In this document: in pieces, positions 51,467 through 58,738 of the stretch
Layout of the letters: every line of letters begins with the position of its first letter
Numbering within the stretch: position 1 is the first letter of the stretch
From: an uncultured bacterium
Lineage (GTDB): Bacteria > Bacillota > Clostridia > Lachnospirales > Lachnospiraceae
DNA length: 58,738 nucleotides
NCBI GenBank assembly: GCA_905214955.1
Contig: CAJMON010000008.1
Coordinates: 1-58,738 of the forward strand
Reading direction: 5' to 3'
The notes under the pieces: generated by a model
The model's input: only the letters and a program-made list of their open reading frames with translations
Databases searched by the model: none
What the model was told of the DNA's origin: nothing
Translations under genes and position numbers: made by a program

Positions 51467-52963
51467 CTAACCAATTTCCCGGGTAGCCAGGTTCATGATA
51501 TTTTCCTGGCTGGCCTCGGCAATGTCGATCTCGCCTGTGATCTTGCCTTCACACATAATAATGATCCGGTCACTCATACGCAGGATCTCTGTCATTTCGG
51601 AGGAAATCATGATAATGGCTTTGCCCTCCGCAGCCAGTCTGTTCATCAGCTTGTAAATCTCATTTTTAGCTCCTACGTCAATGCCTCTGGTAGGTTCATC
51701 GAAAATCAGGATGTCGCAGTTTCTGGTCAGCCATTTGGCGATAACCACTTTCTGCTGGTTTCCTCCGGAAAGATTGACTACCAGCTGTTCCACGCTTGGT
51801 GTCTTGGTCGCCAGAGAATCTACATAATCCTGAGCAATCTTGCATTCTTTTTTCTTATCAATGAAAAGTCCCTTGTTAAAGTTCTCCAGGCTTGCCATGG
51901 TGGTATTTTCTGCTACAGTCTTCTGAACAACGATTCCGTAGCGTTTCCGGTCTTCGGAAAGATAGCCGATACCATTTCTTACTGCATCCTGCGGGTTGTT
52001 GATGGTAACTTTCTTTCCATTAATATAAATGTCTCCGCTCTCTTTTGGATCTGCTCCGAAAATCGCACGGGCTGTCTCCGTACGTCCTGCACCCATCAGG
52101 CCGGAAAATCCAAGGATTTCTCCTTTATGCAGCTCGAAGCTGACATTCTGAACCATCTTTCCTGCATTTAAGTTTTCCACTTTCAGAACCACTGGGGAGC
52201 CCTTTGGCACCATGCTGTGGGTCTTGGGATCTTCATAGATCACACGGCCTACCATCATGTTGATGATGTCGTTCTTGGTACATTCTTTGGTAATCAGAGT
52301 GCCGACGTAAGTACCGTCACGCATAACCGTTACCCGGTCTGTGATGACCTTGATCTCATCCATACGGTGGGAAATGTAGACAATTCCCAGGTTTCTGCTT
52401 CGCAGGTCACGGATGATCTTGAAAAGCTCTTCGATCTCGGACTCTGTCAGTGCTGCAGAAGGTTCATCGAAAATAATGATTTTGGCTTCGTGGGAAATAG
52501 CTTTTGCAATCTCACACATCTGCTGTTTTCCTACGGTGAGGTTTCCCATCATTTCCGAAGGATCAATGTCAATGTTCAGCTGTTTGAAAAGTTTTGCAGC
52601 TTCTTCGTTCATTTTCTTATCATCGATCTTAAAGCCCTTGCGGAACTCCCGGCCGATGAAGATGTTCTGGGCAACAGTCAGATGGCCCAGCATATTCAGT
52701 TCCTGATGCACGATGACAATACCGGCATCCTGTGCTTCTCTTGTATTATGAAACTCGACTTCCTTACCTTCATAGGTAATGGTTCCGGAATCTTTGGTAT
52801 AAATACCGGTCAGTACCTTCATCAGGGTGGATTTTCCGGCTCCGTTTTCTCCCATCAGTGCCAGAACTTCCCCTTTGCGGATTTCCAGATCTACATGATC
52901 CAGTGCATGTACGCCAGGGAATGACTTGTCAATTCCCTTCATAGTCAAAATGATATCGCCCAT
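51467..52963 (-). CDS. Sugar ABC transporter ATPase (RbsA-type, two domains)
   Basis: A 498-residue protein with two fused ATPase domains. Domain 1 has Walker A GENGAGKS (about 35-42), a non-standard signature LTVGKQQ, and Walker B IIFDEPSA. Domain 2 has the degenerate Walker A GLMGAGRT, the signature LSGGNQQK, and Walker B LIFDEPTRG. That asymmetry is normal for RbsA-type proteins. AAAGGCGAAGG precedes the ATG, and the gene lies between the two permeases in one operon. Confidence 0.95.
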   Translation of the reverse strand: MGDIILTMKGIDKSFPGVHALDHVDLEIRKGEVLALMGENGAGKSTLMKVLTGIYTKDSGTITYEGKEVEFHNTREAQDAGIVIVHQELNMLGHLTVAQNIFIGREFRKGFKIDDKKMNEEAAKLFKQLNIDIDPSEMMGNLTVGKQQMCEIAKAISHEAKIIIFDEPSAALTESEIEELFKIIRDLRSRNLGIVYISHRMDEIKVITDRVTVMRDGTYVGTLITKECTKNDIINMMVGRVIYEDPKTHSMVPKGSPVVLKVENLNAGKMVQNVSFELHKGEILGFSGLMGAGRTETARAIFGADPKESGDIYINGKKVTINNPQDAVRNGIGYLSEDRKRYGIVVQKTVAENTTMASLENFNKGLFIDKKKECKIAQDYVDSLATKTPSVEQLVVNLSGGNQQKVVIAKWLTRNCDILIFDEPTRGIDVGAKNEIYKLMNRLAAEGKAIIMISSEMTEILRMSDRIIIMCEGKITGEIDIAEASQENIMNLATREIG

Positions 52964-52984
52964 ACTTTTACCTTCGCCTTTCTG

Positions 52985-53956
52985 TCAGTTCTTGCGGCGT
53001 CTGCCCAGTACATCAAAGTAAACGGCTGCAATTACGATAATACCTGTAATAATCAGCTGGTAGTTTTTATTCAGTCCCAGCGCCAGAATACCTTCCTGGA
53101 GCAGAGCGATGATAAATACGCCGATCACCGTGCCTCCGATGGATGCCAGGCCTCCTGCCATGGACGTACCGCCCATTACGCAGCCTGCGATTGCTTCGTT
53201 GTTATACTGGTCGCCGTATCCCGGCTGAACTGTGGTGTAGGCTGCCACATAAAAGATGGCTGCAACTCCTACCAGAATGCCGCAGATAATGTATGCAAGC
53301 ATTTCCCATTTCTTTACATCAACTCCGGAGAGTCTGACTGCTTCTTTGTTGCTTCCAAGGCTTAAAATGTAGCGTCCAGCCATGGTCTTGTTTAAGATGA
53401 TACCGCAGATCACTGCCACTGCCAGGAAAATAATGAGTCCAACCGGAATGTTTCCTATTTTAACCAGTTTTCTGTACCAGCCCCCCACATCCGATGCCTG
53501 GGGCCAGTTGACAGACTGGGTCTTGGTGAAGACGGAAGCCACACCTTTGGCAATGTTCATGCTCGCCATGGAAACGATGAAAGAAGGAACTCCCCAGTAG
53601 GCTACCAGACAGCCGTTGAAAGCTCCAAAGACACATCCTACTAAAATGCTGATTACCATTGCAAGCGGCATCGGCACGCCGTAACTGGTCAGGCTGTATC
53701 CTGCTACCAGTGCACAGCAGAACATCACAGGGCCGATAGAGAAATCGATTCCGCCTGTGGCAATGACAAAGGTAACGCCCAGGGAAAGGAACCCAAGGAA
53801 ATATGCATAATTCAATGCACTTAAAATACGGGAATAGCTAAGAAACGTTGGGCTGATAATTGCAAATGCAATGTACATGACAGCCATCACGCCCAGAAGC
53901 AAAATCCGGTTAAAACCTATCTTTTTTACAAGCGGACTGTTTTTAAAATTTTCCAT
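52985..53956 (-). CDS. Sugar ABC transporter permease (RbsC-type)
   Basis: A 323-residue permease with the same layout as the other permease: FVIATGGIDFSIGPVMFCCALVAG near residue 62 and MGGTSMAGGLASIGGTVIG near 270. The ATG at 53956 has AGGAGG seven bases upstream; the ATG six bases earlier is too close. It is the first gene of the transporter operon, 206 bases after the binding-protein/sensor gene. A TATAAT box lies in that gap. Confidence 0.93.
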   Translation of the reverse strand: MENFKNSPLVKKIGFNRILLLGVMAVMYIAFAIISPTFLSYSRILSALNYAYFLGFLSLGVTFVIATGGIDFSIGPVMFCCALVAGYSLTSYGVPMPLAMVISILVGCVFGAFNGCLVAYWGVPSFIVSMASMNIAKGVASVFTKTQSVNWPQASDVGGWYRKLVKIGNIPVGLIIFLAVAVICGIILNKTMAGRYILSLGSNKEAVRLSGVDVKKWEMLAYIICGILVGVAAIFYVAAYTTVQPGYGDQYNNEAIAGCVMGGTSMAGGLASIGGTVIGVFIIALLQEGILALGLNKNYQLIITGIIVIAAVYFDVLGRRRKN

Positions 53957-54084
53957 TTCCATTCCTCCTAGTTCTAAATGTCACCTTACCGTGCAGCAGC
54001 CGCTTATCCGTTTTGCCCGGCCGGTTCACAGACTCCAAGAGGGATTTTGTGTGTTTTGTTGTTTTCTTCCCTCTTTCTGATGCT

Positions 54085-54090
54085 ATTATA
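54085..54090 (-). promoter_or_regulatory. -10 box of the transporter operon
   Basis: Perfect TATAAT on the minus strand, about 130 bases before the permease start. The -35 at the normal distance is weak, consistent with activation by the AraC-type regulator. Confidence 0.4.
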
Positions 54091-54168
54091 TGGCATTCTA
54101 ACAAGGAATAAAATGGAATATCTTCTAAGAAATGGTGAATATTTTACTTTTCCGTAAGATTTTCAATT

Positions 54169-55146
54169 TTATCTGAATGGAAACAGCAGTTTCTGGTTCT
54201 CTTCCTCATACATGTTCTCTTTGGTGATGATTTCGGAACCGGAATCCACATACGCCTCCGTATCCTCCCCGTGAAGAAGTCTGATGGCAGTCTCTACTCC
54301 AAGATACCCCATATTAAAAGGCTTCTGTACCACTACAGCCTGAAACAGGCCTTCCTCCAGCATCTGCAGTTCTTCAATCGAGCTGTCAAAACCGATCATC
54401 TGAATCTGGCTTCCAAGCCCCAGATCCCTCACAGCTCTCGCCGCTCCCACGGCAGAATACTCATTTCCTCCCACTACGACATTGATGTCCGGATGCTCCA
54501 AAAGCATCTGACTGGTCACCTCATATCCTTTTTCATAATCGGAATCGGTATATACCGTATCCACGATACAGTCTGCATACTCACCAATGGCATTTCGAAA
54601 CCCTGCTTCCCGTTCTATGGCCGTGGAAGAACCTTCCACATGAAGTACCAGGCCGATCACCGGTCGTTCCGGCTTGATCTTCTGAAAAATTTCTCCCATT
54701 TTTTCTCCGGCATGAACATTATCTGTACACACTGCGGCATCTTGAATCTCTTCATCCAGTGTAGAATCCACCAGAACCAGACGAATCCCGGCCTCTTTGA
54801 TCTCCCGCACCGCCTCTGTCACAGTTGTATAACTGATCGGGCTTAAAAGGATGGCATCCGGCTGCAGGGAAATGGCTTCTCTGATTTTTACGATCTGTCC
54901 CTGGACATCCGTTTCATTTTTTCCTGCCATGATGGTTACTTCTGCCCCACTTTCCTCCGCCGCCATCTGAACACCCTCCAGAAGAAATTTCCAGAAATCA
55001 TTTTCATCGTCTATGACCTTCGGAATATAGACCAGACGCACCGGTCCTTTGGTTTTTGCCCCCACATACAGGATCCCGGTCAAAAGCACAAACAGTACCC
55101 CCATGCCGGCCACCAGCCAGACTGCCTTATTCTTTTTCCCGCTCAT
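54169..55146 (-). CDS. Membrane-anchored sugar-binding protein, sensor partner
   Basis: A 325-residue protein with one transmembrane helix (VWLVAGMGVLFVLLTGILYVG, about 9-29) with no cleavage site or lipobox, then a ribose-type periplasmic-binding fold (ILLSPISYTTVTEAV, VLVDSTLDEEIQDAAVCTDNVHAG, INVVVGGNEYSAVGAA, IQMIGFDSSIEELQML). Its start overlaps the kinase stop by 20 bases, so it is made with the sensor kinase, not with the transporter. This order (response regulator, kinase, binding protein) matches the XylFII-LytS-YesN three-component sugar sensor known from Clostridium. The sugar is unknown. Confidence 0.9.
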   Translation of the reverse strand: MSGKKNKAVWLVAGMGVLFVLLTGILYVGAKTKGPVRLVYIPKVIDDENDFWKFLLEGVQMAAEESGAEVTIMAGKNETDVQGQIVKIREAISLQPDAILLSPISYTTVTEAVREIKEAGIRLVLVDSTLDEEIQDAAVCTDNVHAGEKMGEIFQKIKPERPVIGLVLHVEGSSTAIEREAGFRNAIGEYADCIVDTVYTDSDYEKGYEVTSQMLLEHPDINVVVGGNEYSAVGAARAVRDLGLGSQIQMIGFDSSIEELQMLEEGLFQAVVVQKPFNMGYLGVETAIRLLHGEDTEAYVDSGSEIITKENMYEEENQKLLFPFR

Positions 55147-56947
55147 CCTTTTTCTCCTTTTCTTCTTTGATCCACGGAACCCGGATATGTACCACTGTGC
55201 CTTTTCCTTTCCAGCTTTCGTAGGTCAGCCCGTATTCTTTTCCATAATGAAGCTGCAGCCGGTTCTGGACATTAAATACTCCCACACCTCTGCGCTTTTT
55301 GCCCGGTTCTGCTGGTTTCGGTTCCAGAATATGTTCCAGAACTTCCGGCTCCATTCCAACGCCATTGTCCCGGACGTCAATGCAGATTACTCCATTTTCC
55401 GCCTTTCCAATAATCTGAATGCAGCCCTTTTCTTCCATATATTTAATACTGTGGTAAATCGCGTTTTCCACCAGCGGCTGAATGACCAGTTTCACCATGG
55501 AAGCTTCCAGGATCTCTTCCGGCACGTTGATCTGAAATTCCATCTGATCTTTGTAGCGCATCTGCTGAATGGTCAGGTAACTTCTGGTATATTCAATTTC
55601 CTGTCCCACAGTCACCAGCTCTTTTTCATTGCTGATGCTCTGGCGGAGAAGTTTTGCCAGAGAAGAAGTCATCAGAATCACTTCTTTGTTTTTTCCCCAC
55701 TCTGCCATCCAGATAATGGAATCCAGAGTATTATAGAGGAAATGCGGGTTGATCTGAGCCTGAAGAGCCTGAAGTTCGCTTTTTCGTTTTTCTTTCTGTT
55801 CTCTTACGATCTCCTCCATCAGCTCCTGGATCCTGGCTGCCATAATATTGAAGGATTTGTTTAAGCTGGCGATCTCATTTTCTCCCCGGACTGCCACAGA
55901 AACCTTGTCAAAATGCCCCTGTTCCACTTCTTTCATGGAATTTTTCAGTTCTTTCACTGGTCTTGTAATGCCTTCCGATAAAATGGCCGCAAACACTAAG
56001 GCCGCCCCAAACAAAAGCACTGCTGCCAGCAGATAGGTCAGCCGCATTTCTTCCTGATTCTCCACAAGTTCACTGGTATAGGCTACGCCTACCACGGTCC
56101 ACCCGGTTTTGGCAGAACGGGATACGGTATACAGTTTGCTTTCTTTCCCTTCTTTTGTGACAAAGCTGCCGTTCTGAGAATCCATCACTTCATCGATCCG
56201 CTCGGTTTTCAGCCCGTTATAGAGCAGCTGCTGTTTGGGATGATAAACAATGCCTCCCTGATCGTCCAGAATGAACAGATAGCCTTTGTTCCCCAGATTG
56301 AAATGCTCACACAGTTCCCGGATGGCATTATAATTTAAGTCAATAAAAAAAATGCCGCCGATTTCTTCGGTCTTGGGATCCACCAATGCCCGGCTTAGTG
56401 TGACCACCCAGTCATAGCTGTCCTGGACTATGTTCTGCACGTGAGAAGACGACACCACCGTATCTCCTGCAGCTTCCCTGGTCTTTCGATACCACTCCTT
56501 TTTTTCCAGATCCCCGTAAGTATTTACTGTGGTACTGGTATCGTTGATAAGATATCGGCTGTTGTCTGCCAGAATTCCGATGTTGCAGATGTCAGAACGG
56601 GTGGATAAAATGGTGGCAAACAATTCTTCCAGCTGCTCTTTTGCCGCTTTTCTGGAACCGCTCCAGTAGCTGCCTCCCACGTCCCACAGAAATTTGGAGG
56701 CATCGGAACTTTCCGTTACCATCTGAGAGATGTTTTCCATATAATTAATGTAGGAATCGATATCCACATTCATCTGGTTCACCAGTCTGGATGTGTACTG
56801 CCCTGCATTTTCCAGTACAGCATTTTTCGTAAAGTGCATGGAAAAGATGAGAAAAATCGCCAGAGCGCTTACCACCAGCACAGCAAAGGACAGCATCATA
56901 GAAGTTCGGATGCTTTTGAAGCGGAAAAGGACCCGGTCTGTTTTCAT
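55127..56947 (-). CDS. Sensor histidine kinase (YesM/LytS-type)
   Basis: A 606-residue kinase with an N-terminal helix (about 14-33), an extracytoplasmic cache-like domain (to about 295, including GIFFIDLNYNAIRELCE and ILDDQGGIVYHP), a second helix (302-324), a HAMP segment, a His_kinase domain with INPHFLYNTLDSI, and HATPase_c with PLVENAIYHSIKY and DNGVGM. GGAGGAAAAAAT precedes the ATG. It overlaps the regulator upstream (ATGA) and the anchored binding protein downstream, which probably presents the sugar to it. Confidence 0.93.
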   Translation of the reverse strand: MKTDRVLFRFKSIRTSMMLSFAVLVVSALAIFLIFSMHFTKNAVLENAGQYTSRLVNQMNVDIDSYINYMENISQMVTESSDASKFLWDVGGSYWSGSRKAAKEQLEELFATILSTRSDICNIGILADNSRYLINDTSTTVNTYGDLEKKEWYRKTREAAGDTVVSSSHVQNIVQDSYDWVVTLSRALVDPKTEEIGGIFFIDLNYNAIRELCEHFNLGNKGYLFILDDQGGIVYHPKQQLLYNGLKTERIDEVMDSQNGSFVTKEGKESKLYTVSRSAKTGWTVVGVAYTSELVENQEEMRLTYLLAAVLLFGAALVFAAILSEGITRPVKELKNSMKEVEQGHFDKVSVAVRGENEIASLNKSFNIMAARIQELMEEIVREQKEKRKSELQALQAQINPHFLYNTLDSIIWMAEWGKNKEVILMTSSLAKLLRQSISNEKELVTVGQEIEYTRSYLTIQQMRYKDQMEFQINVPEEILEASMVKLVIQPLVENAIYHSIKYMEEKGCIQIIGKAENGVICIDVRDNGVGMEPEVLEHILEPKPAEPGKKRRGVGVFNVQNRLQLHYGKEYGLTYESWKGKGTVVHIRVPWIKEEKEKKDEREKE

Positions 56948-58560
56948 ATTTTTTCCTCCAGCGCCTTCTTGGCATATTCCCGGGGTGTCATTCCGGTCAT
57001 CTTTTTAAAGGCGGAGCTGAAATAATGAGGATCACCGTACCCCACTTCCGCCGCGATTTCATAGGTCTTTTTCTGTGTGTTCTTAAGGAGAATTTTGGCT
57101 TTTTCAATCCGCTTTTTGGTCAGTGCTTCGATAAAGGTCTCCCCCGTATAATTTTTAAAAATAGAGCTGAAATAGCTGGTGCTCATGGCCAGATAAGCGC
57201 ACACGGAATTTAAAGATACCTGACTGTCCCCATAATTTTTTTCAATATAATCCATAGCCAGCATGGCCTGTTTTTTGCAGTAGCTGTCTTTTTCATCGTG
57301 AAGGCTGTCCGCCAGCTCTCCACAGAATTTGGACAATTCTTCTGCCACTTCTGACAGGTGCCGTTTCTGGTAGATCAGGCTGCACAGATTCTGTTCTTTT
57401 TCATAAATGATATCCTCCTCAAGACCAGAGGTATCCAGTCCGTTCATCACGGACAGCAGCAGATTCTGAACATAAAAAATGCTTCTGTTTCTGGTCACAC
57501 AGGCTCCCCGCACTGCCTGACAAAATTCCTGGATAGTGGTCTCCATGGCATCCCTGCTGTCACTGCGGATGGCATCTGCCAGTGCCTGGGCATATCCTAG
57601 AACACTCACTTCCTGTTTTCGGCTGTTTCCAAGCATATTTCTAGCATAAATCACCTGTCCCGCTCCCAGAAGGAATTTGAATTCCATGGATTTTTCTGCA
57701 TCTGCATAGGAATCATTCAGCAGCTCCAGACTCGGAACCCGCATTCCAACCCCCGCTGTACAGGCCAGCCCCAAGTATTTCTTTTCTGCCTCCAGAATTT
57801 CTTCGCTGACACTCAATACCTGCTCTTCCATCTTTCCGCTTCCCTGAAAGATCAGGACTGTGCGCTCTCCAACGCTCTGAATGCCTACGCCGCAGTGTTT
57901 CTCCTGGATGATCTCATCTGCAATGTTATACACTGCAAAGTAAGCCAGTTCCCGCTGATACTCTGTGGACTGCTTCAAAAATGGCTCTAGATCGTCCACT
58001 TCCAGAATCACTGCCATATAGCAGGGACCCGGAAGTTCCAGCTGATAATCTTCCATTTTTTCCCGGATCTCCTGGGCCTTGATTTTTCCCATAAGAAGGC
58101 TGTTTAGGAAACGCCCCTGGAGCATGGGCAGATTTCGATTGTATGCTCCCCGGATTTTCTGGATACTCGCTTCTTTGTTTCTTCGCTCATCAAACCCTTT
58201 TTTGATCCGCAGAAGGGTCTCCATCAGTTCACTTGGCGTAATGGGCTTTAAAATGTACTCCAGCACCTGATATTTTACTGCCTGCTTGGCATACTCGAAG
58301 TCATCATATCCGCTTAAAATGACCACTTTTGTATCTTTGTACTCTTCGTACACCAGCTTTGCCAGCTGGATGCCGTCCATGTAGGGCATGTTGATGTCTG
58401 TCAGCAGCAGGTCCGGCGGGTCCTGGCGAATCCTGTCCATTGCCTCTTTTCCGTTTCTGCACGCCCCTGTCAGCTGATACCCAAGCGTCTTCCATGGAAT
58501 GTTTTCTGTAATGGCCTCCCGGATCAAAGCCTCATCGTCTACAAATAAAACTTTATACAT
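56944..58560 (-). CDS. AraC-type response regulator (YesN-like)
   Basis: A 538-residue response regulator. The receiver has VDDE at the acidic pocket, phospho-acceptor Asp55 in LLTDINM, and ILKP near residue 105. A long middle region (about 150-420) of unassigned fold is typical of YesN proteins. The C-terminal AraC helix-turn-helix pair is SLNSVCAYLAMSTSYFSSIFK and TYEIAAEVGYGDPHYFSSAFKKMTGMTPREY. The ATG at 58560 has AGGAACAAT upstream. It heads the regulator-kinase-sensor operon and most likely activates the transporter promoter. Confidence 0.93.
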   Translation of the reverse strand: MYKVLFVDDEALIREAITENIPWKTLGYQLTGACRNGKEAMDRIRQDPPDLLLTDINMPYMDGIQLAKLVYEEYKDTKVVILSGYDDFEYAKQAVKYQVLEYILKPITPSELMETLLRIKKGFDERRNKEASIQKIRGAYNRNLPMLQGRFLNSLLMGKIKAQEIREKMEDYQLELPGPCYMAVILEVDDLEPFLKQSTEYQRELAYFAVYNIADEIIQEKHCGVGIQSVGERTVLIFQGSGKMEEQVLSVSEEILEAEKKYLGLACTAGVGMRVPSLELLNDSYADAEKSMEFKFLLGAGQVIYARNMLGNSRKQEVSVLGYAQALADAIRSDSRDAMETTIQEFCQAVRGACVTRNRSIFYVQNLLLSVMNGLDTSGLEEDIIYEKEQNLCSLIYQKRHLSEVAEELSKFCGELADSLHDEKDSYCKKQAMLAMDYIEKNYGDSQVSLNSVCAYLAMSTSYFSSIFKNYTGETFIEALTKKRIEKAKILLKNTQKKTYEIAAEVGYGDPHYFSSAFKKMTGMTPREYAKKALEEKI

Positions 58561-58651
58561 ATTGTTCCTGCTTTCCCAAATTATTTTCGTCATTCTGCTT
58601 CATTCCATTGTATTCTATAACCGGTATTTTAGCAAGAAGATATAAAAAAAA

Positions 58652-58678
58652 GAAGCCGTCTCAAAAAAGATGGCTTCG
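58652..58678 (-). terminator. Terminator of a gene beyond the right edge
   Basis: GAAGCCGTCT pairs with AGATGGCTTC (one G-T pair) and is followed on the minus strand by eight T. Confidence 0.7.
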
Positions 58679-58683
58679 GTTTT

Positions 58684-58738
58684 TACCACCCATGTTACGG
58701 CATGTGTGGGGTTGTAGGACCACGCCGTGGCAAGAAAG
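58684..58738 (+). rRNA. Fragment resembling the 5' third of 23S rRNA
   Basis: The 55 bases to the window edge begin ACCACCCATG and contain GGGGTTGTAGGACC, the conserved loop found about 250-290 bases into Firmicutes 23S genes. The preceding bases are a terminator, not the 5' part of 23S. It may be a true fragment, or an assembly overlap at a contig end. Confidence 0.5.

Overview
The window looks like chromosomal DNA of a gut-type Lachnospiraceae (Bacillota, order Clostridiales/Eubacteriales). I infer this from the genes: YesMN-type two-component systems beside sugar ABC transporters, GH78/GH106-like and GH51/GH39 glycosidases, a CNNM/CorC protein, an AAA-ATPase-like/PD-(D/E)XK protein, and an F-type ATP synthase whose c subunit carries a sodium-binding signature. 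AGGAGG-type ribosome sites precede most genes. Genus cannot be settled without a search.

Layout. (1) 188-4187, minus: acetyltransferase, MATE exporter, asparaginase. (2) 3321-17359, minus: a rhamnoside-use locus with an IlvD/Edd dehydratase, a GH78 rhamnosidase, an N-terminally deleted dehydratase remnant, then a binding protein, two permeases, a GH106-like hydrolase, a histidine kinase and a response regulator. A GntR regulator diverges from the dehydratase (17600), followed by a HAD phosphatase/mutase. (3) 19078-21174, minus: a caspase-like peptidase with a small helix-turn-helix partner. (4) 21301-30790: a LysR regulator diverging from a heterodimeric ABC exporter, then MATE, CNNM/CorC and AAA-ATPase/nuclease-like genes. 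(5) 30879-35441, minus: an anchored extracytoplasmic protein overlapping a methyltransferase, and a Pro/Gly-rich protein. (6) 35511-39943, minus: GH39 and GH51 enzymes with a LacI regulator, and a clear promoter plus palindromic operator. (7) 40966-48108, minus: complete F1Fo ATP synthase operon atpZ-I-B-E-F-H-A-G-D-C. (8) 48616-58560, minus: response regulator, histidine kinase and membrane-anchored sugar-binding protein, a three-component sensor, followed by permease, ATPase, permease, binding protein and FucU.

How the genes work together. Two sugar systems each carry their own AraC-type response regulator and histidine kinase. In the rhamnoside locus the sensor pair is last in the transporter operon, which suggests positive feedback. 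In the 48.6-58.6 kb locus the sensor genes come first and overlap one another, resembling the XylFII-LytS-YesN arrangement. The pentose glycosidases are under a separate LacI repressor.

Non-coding structure is unusually rich. There is a family of hairpin-rich repeats (12292-12450, 18336-18377, 27720-27761, 48445-48550), a four-way-junction inverted-repeat structure right after an ABC exporter stop codon (26017-26096), a long inverted repeat with mutually exclusive pairings before the exporter operon (22301-22445), and a 55-nt piece resembling the interior of 23S rRNA at the right edge. The strongest candidates for new biology are the caspase/HTH gene pair and the structured repeats.
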